A DNA stretch of 64,000 bases. It comes from Congeria kusceri. Taxonomy: Eukaryota > Mollusca > Bivalvia > Myida > Dreissenidae. The translations under genes and the position numbers were made by a program. The stretch spans positions 88,396,451 through 88,460,450 of the forward strand of contig CM051027.1 of the NCBI GenBank assembly GCA_027627225.1, given 5' to 3'. Positions within the stretch are counted from its first letter, which is position 1; every line of letters starts with the position of its first letter. Shown one piece after another: positions 60,968 to 64,000 of the stretch. Under the pieces are notes generated by a model. It ran no database searches and was not told the origin of the DNA. It worked only from the letters and a program-made list of their open reading frames with translations.

Positions 60968-62500
60968 CTCACCTGAGCACAACGTGCTCATGGTGAGCTT
61001 TTGTGATAACCTTTCATCCGTTGTGCGTCGTGCGACAACATTTTCATTCAAACAACATCTCTTCCTAAACCGCTGAGCAGATTTTCACCAAACTTCACAG
61101 GAATGATCCTTGGGTGACCCTCTTTCAAAAATTGTTCAAATCATTTTGGTCCGCTGCATATGTAGGTCACCATGACTTAAAATAGATTTAAAAATCTCTG
61201 AAACTGCATGCCTTTGAGCTTTCATATTTGGTATGTGGCATCTTCTAGTGGTCCTCTACAAAGATTGTTCAAATCAGGGATCTCACTAGGATTTTAAAAT
61301 CGGAGTCCTTGGACTCCTTCCCCCTAAAAAGTAGGAGTCCCAAATAGAAAAGAAATATACATGTAAGTTAAATATGTGATGCGCGAGAGTGAATGAAACT
61401 TCACAATTAAAACATTTATACAATAAAAATAAAATAATAATCATGTTAATAATAATAATGTAATTATAATGATAATATATAATACTTAATCATGTCTAAT
61501 CAAACAATATTTTTTGTACCACAAATTATTTTAAAACAGATAAATTCTGGATAATTACCACTTGATGGTCTAAACTGGTTAACTGATGTGTAATGTGTAG
61601 GCCTAGTAAAAAGTTACGATGCGGTTATTACAGTCTAGCAGGCAGGTATCAAAACATAAGATACTGTCAAGTAGAGTAATTATGAACCAGGTTAACAACA
61701 CAAAAATGTAAGAAAGGAGCAATCACTGGTGATATTTAACACCAAAGTATGTGTTTTCATGTTGTTTACAAATGTTTATGATCTGTAAAGTCGGCGATGC
61801 AAATTTTCGTGAGGTCGTGAAAATATGTGACATTGCAACATTTTGTACTGAAATTACCGTCAGTATTGTTAATTTATGTCATATCAAAGTGTTATACACT
61901 AGAAAGTTCCTTAATGTATGACTATTGATTGAAATGAAAATTAACAGTACTAACTGTCTGGAATGGTGTAGGCGGAGCTAAGGGACTGCTGTGGGCGGAG
62001 CTAAAGGACTAGACTTTGACAACTGCAGTGTGTACTGGGGCCGATATTGATTTTATCGCGACTACTGCCGAGTTTACTGCAGGCACTCATGTATGTGTAA
62101 AGTAACAGGTTTTAAGCGAAAAAACATGCGTCCCAAGGACTCTTGGCATGGGTTTGACATGCGTCCTTTTGAAAAAATATGTGTCCAAAAACGCTTGATT
62201 TTGCGTTTCCGAGATCCCTGCAAATGATGCCCCTAGGGTAAAAACTGGCCATGCCCAGAGGGTCACATTGTTTGTATAGACTGGTATAGCAAAATGACTT
62301 TTAAAATCTTCTCCTATGAAACCGCAAGGCCCATAGGTTTCATATTTGGTATGAAACATTGCATAATGGACCTCTACAAAGAATGTTCAAATGATGCCCC
62401 TGGGGTCAAAACTGGCCACGCCCCGGGGGTCACATGGTGTATATAGACTTAAATAGCTAATGACTTTGAAAATCTTCTCTGAAACCGCAAAGCCCAGATA
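60968..62500 (-). repeat. GAGCTC-type dispersed repeat, interrupted copy
   Basis: Inverse orientation: starts AGCTCACCTGAGCACAACGT and carries the same GGTCACCATG, GTGGTCCTCTACAAAG and GGCCACGCCCCGGGGGTCAC units as copy 1. It is split by the 946-bp transposon at 61275-62220; after removing that and one CAAAT the repeat reads through (GTTCAAATGATGCCCC). Confidence 0.82.
61275..62220. mobile_element. CAGGGATCTC-ended transposon, 946 bp
   Basis: Ends are CAGGGATCTC and GAGATCCCTG, with CAAAT duplicated on both sides (61270-61274, 62221-62225). Internal features: a GGAGTCCTTGGACTCC palindrome near one end, ATT/AAT simple repeats, and a minus-strand reading stretch RTHVKPMPRVLGTH near the other. 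The shape resembles hAT-like ends but the duplication is 5 rather than 8 bases. No full transposase. Confidence 0.8.
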
Positions 62501-63861
62501 TTATTATTCTTTATGTTATTATTATTCTGTATATTATTTTATTGGGTTATGTAATTATAATGATAATATATAATACTTAATCATGTCTTATAAAACAATA
62601 TTTTTATACCAATATTTAATTTTAAAACAGGTAAATTCTGGACAATTAGCAATTAGCAATTGATGGTCCCAACTAGTTGACTGCTTTGTAATGTGTAGGC
62701 CTAGTAAAATGTTATGATACTGCGATTACAGTAAAGCATAAGTTACTGTCAAGTAGAGTAATTGTGAAACAGGTTAAAATCACACAAATGTAAAAAGGAT
62801 ATTAAACACCAAAAAAGTATGTGTTTGCATGTGTTTTACAAATGTTTGTGACCTGTAAAATCGGCGACGGAAATGTTTGTGAGGTCGCGAAAATATGTGA
62901 CGTTGCAAAATTTTGTACTTAAATTACCGCCAATATTGTTAATTTATGTCTTGTCATAGGTGTTATATACTAGAAAGTTCCTTAATGTATGATTATTGAT
63001 CGATGCTTTTATATTCCTGCCAAAATTCAGCCCTAGATTTTCGTATAAAATTTCTGTCAAAACAAAAACTTCTATCACTATATTACTGAGATTTACAGTT
63101 GTTGTTACCGGTATTGATGAAATTTGATTGGCAATATAAATTAATAAAATCAGCTGAAGCTGTTTTTCACTCATTTTAACAATGCTGTTTGTTTTAAGTT
63201 GTCAAATATGTTCAAAACTAATCTTAATTGAGGACGCCTTTTGTCACATTTTGGCGATTTCGCACATTCTAATTGAATTGTGCATTAAAGCACAGCAATG
63301 AGTGACAAATGTAATTTACCAATGAAAATTAACAGAACAGAACAAGACTTGTATTTTCACCCAAGTATATAACATATACAATTAGGGCAATATAACAAAG
63401 CAAACTTGTTAGTAAATTAGTAACTTCCGATAATTTTTACATTAACACAATTGTATAGATGATATATGGGGGGTATTTAAATAATAAGATACATAGCCGG
63501 AACATATGATAATAATAATAGCCGGAACATATGATAATAATAATAATAATAATGATAGCAATAATATGAGATCTATAATCAAAATCAAAATACCAAAATC
63601 TTAATGAAATTATCAAAATCACAATCATTATCGTATCATATTCAAAATTATCATACTAATCTTTGACAGCTGCAGTGTGAACTGGGGCAGATATTGATTT
63701 TATCGCGACTACTGCGAGTTTACTGCAGGCACTCATGTATGTGTTAAGAAACAGGGTATACGCAGTAAGCCAAAAAGCATGCGTCCCAAGGACTTTTGGC
63801 ATGGGTTTGACATGCGTCCTTTTGAAAAAATATGCATCCAAAAACGCTTGATTTTGCGTTA
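62500..63861. mobile_element. Truncated CAGGGATCTC-family copy
   Basis: A third relative: it shares ATTGGGTTATGTAATTATAA, GTGACGTTGCAAAATTTTG, the CTGCAGTGTGAACTGGGGC block and RTHVKPMPKVLGTH (minus strand) with the two complete copies, but both terminal CAGGGATCTC ends are absent. It includes ATA/AAT microsatellites at 63505-63560. Confidence 0.7.
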
Positions 63862-64000
63862 ACATTGCAAAGTGGTCCTCTACAAACGTTGTTCAGATGA
63901 TGCCCCTGGGGTCAAAACTGGCCACGCCTCGGGGGTCACATTGTTTTTATATACTTAAATAGCAAAATTACTTCAAAAATCTTTTCCTCTGAAACCGAAA
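63862..64000 (-). repeat. GAGCTC-type dispersed repeat, partial
   Basis: One unit (GTGGTCCTCTACAAACG, GGCCACGCCTCGGGGGTCAC) running off the right edge, directly after the truncated CAGGGATCTC relative. Confidence 0.7.

Larger units (their letters stand above)
59468..64000 (+). other. RAS: RAS intron 2 (incomplete)
   Basis: This stretch runs from the exon 2 donor to the window end. It holds ordinary AT-rich sequence to 60279, the tRNA-bearing inverted-repeat element at 60280-60816, a GAGCTC-type repeat on the minus strand from 60968 interrupted by a CAGGGATCTC transposon, a truncated relative at about 62500-63861, and another minus-strand GAGCTC-type repeat running off the end. No coding exon was recognised. 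Confidence 0.6.

Overview
Animal nuclear DNA, AT-rich and intron-rich, with short coding exons in a large amount of repeat. Dense MITEs, tRNA-headed SINEs and repeats ending in a GAGCTC-type palindrome look like a bivalve mollusc. A Dreissena-like mussel is my guess, from the look of the repeats only. Most long open frames in the window are repeat or intron noise; the real genes are found by joining exons.

Gene 1, minus strand, 51994 down to 1455 and continuing off the left edge, is a BRSK/SAD-type serine/threonine kinase. Thirteen coding exon positions join in frame with GT-AG borders: start codon and N-lobe (51892-51994, 40100-40194), alphaC and hinge (29336-29421, 23777-23917), catalytic and activation loops (18843-18959), a 34-bp APE exon (16984-17017), C-lobe (13670-13738, 11128-11274, 8567-8601), a linker exon present in two alternative versions (8156-8207 or 7545-7596), the UBA region (3589-3701, 1996-2096) and the proline/basic start of the tail (1455-1506). 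Gene 2, plus strand, is a RAS GTPase starting at 59036. Its first two coding exons (59036-59066, 59419-59467) are present and the rest lies beyond the window or was not found. The two genes are head to head, about 7 kb apart between start codons.

The most unusual features are inside the kinase gene. First, the linker exon is duplicated as two 52-bp exons with the same phase and good splice sites; using both or neither breaks the frame, so they should be mutually exclusive. Second, the tandem arrays in introns 7 and 8 are built from the adjoining exon 3' end plus its 5' splice site, so each true donor is followed by dozens of near copies of itself. Both arrays were later hit by the same SINE family, and one also by a Harbinger-like MITE.

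Other arrays sit in intron 3 (102-bp unit, about 27 copies) and intron 2 (32-bp unit). Nested transposons are well preserved: a 1.2-kb CAGGGAT-ended element with a 5-bp target duplication lies inside a tRNA-bearing inverted-repeat element at 36754-38450, and a 0.95-kb relative lies inside a GAGCTC-type repeat at 61275-62220. A 1.4-kb foldback element, a pogo-like MITE, four palindromic MITE copies and a decayed mariner transposase fragment were also seen. No intact autonomous transposon, CRISPR array or confident functional tRNA was found.
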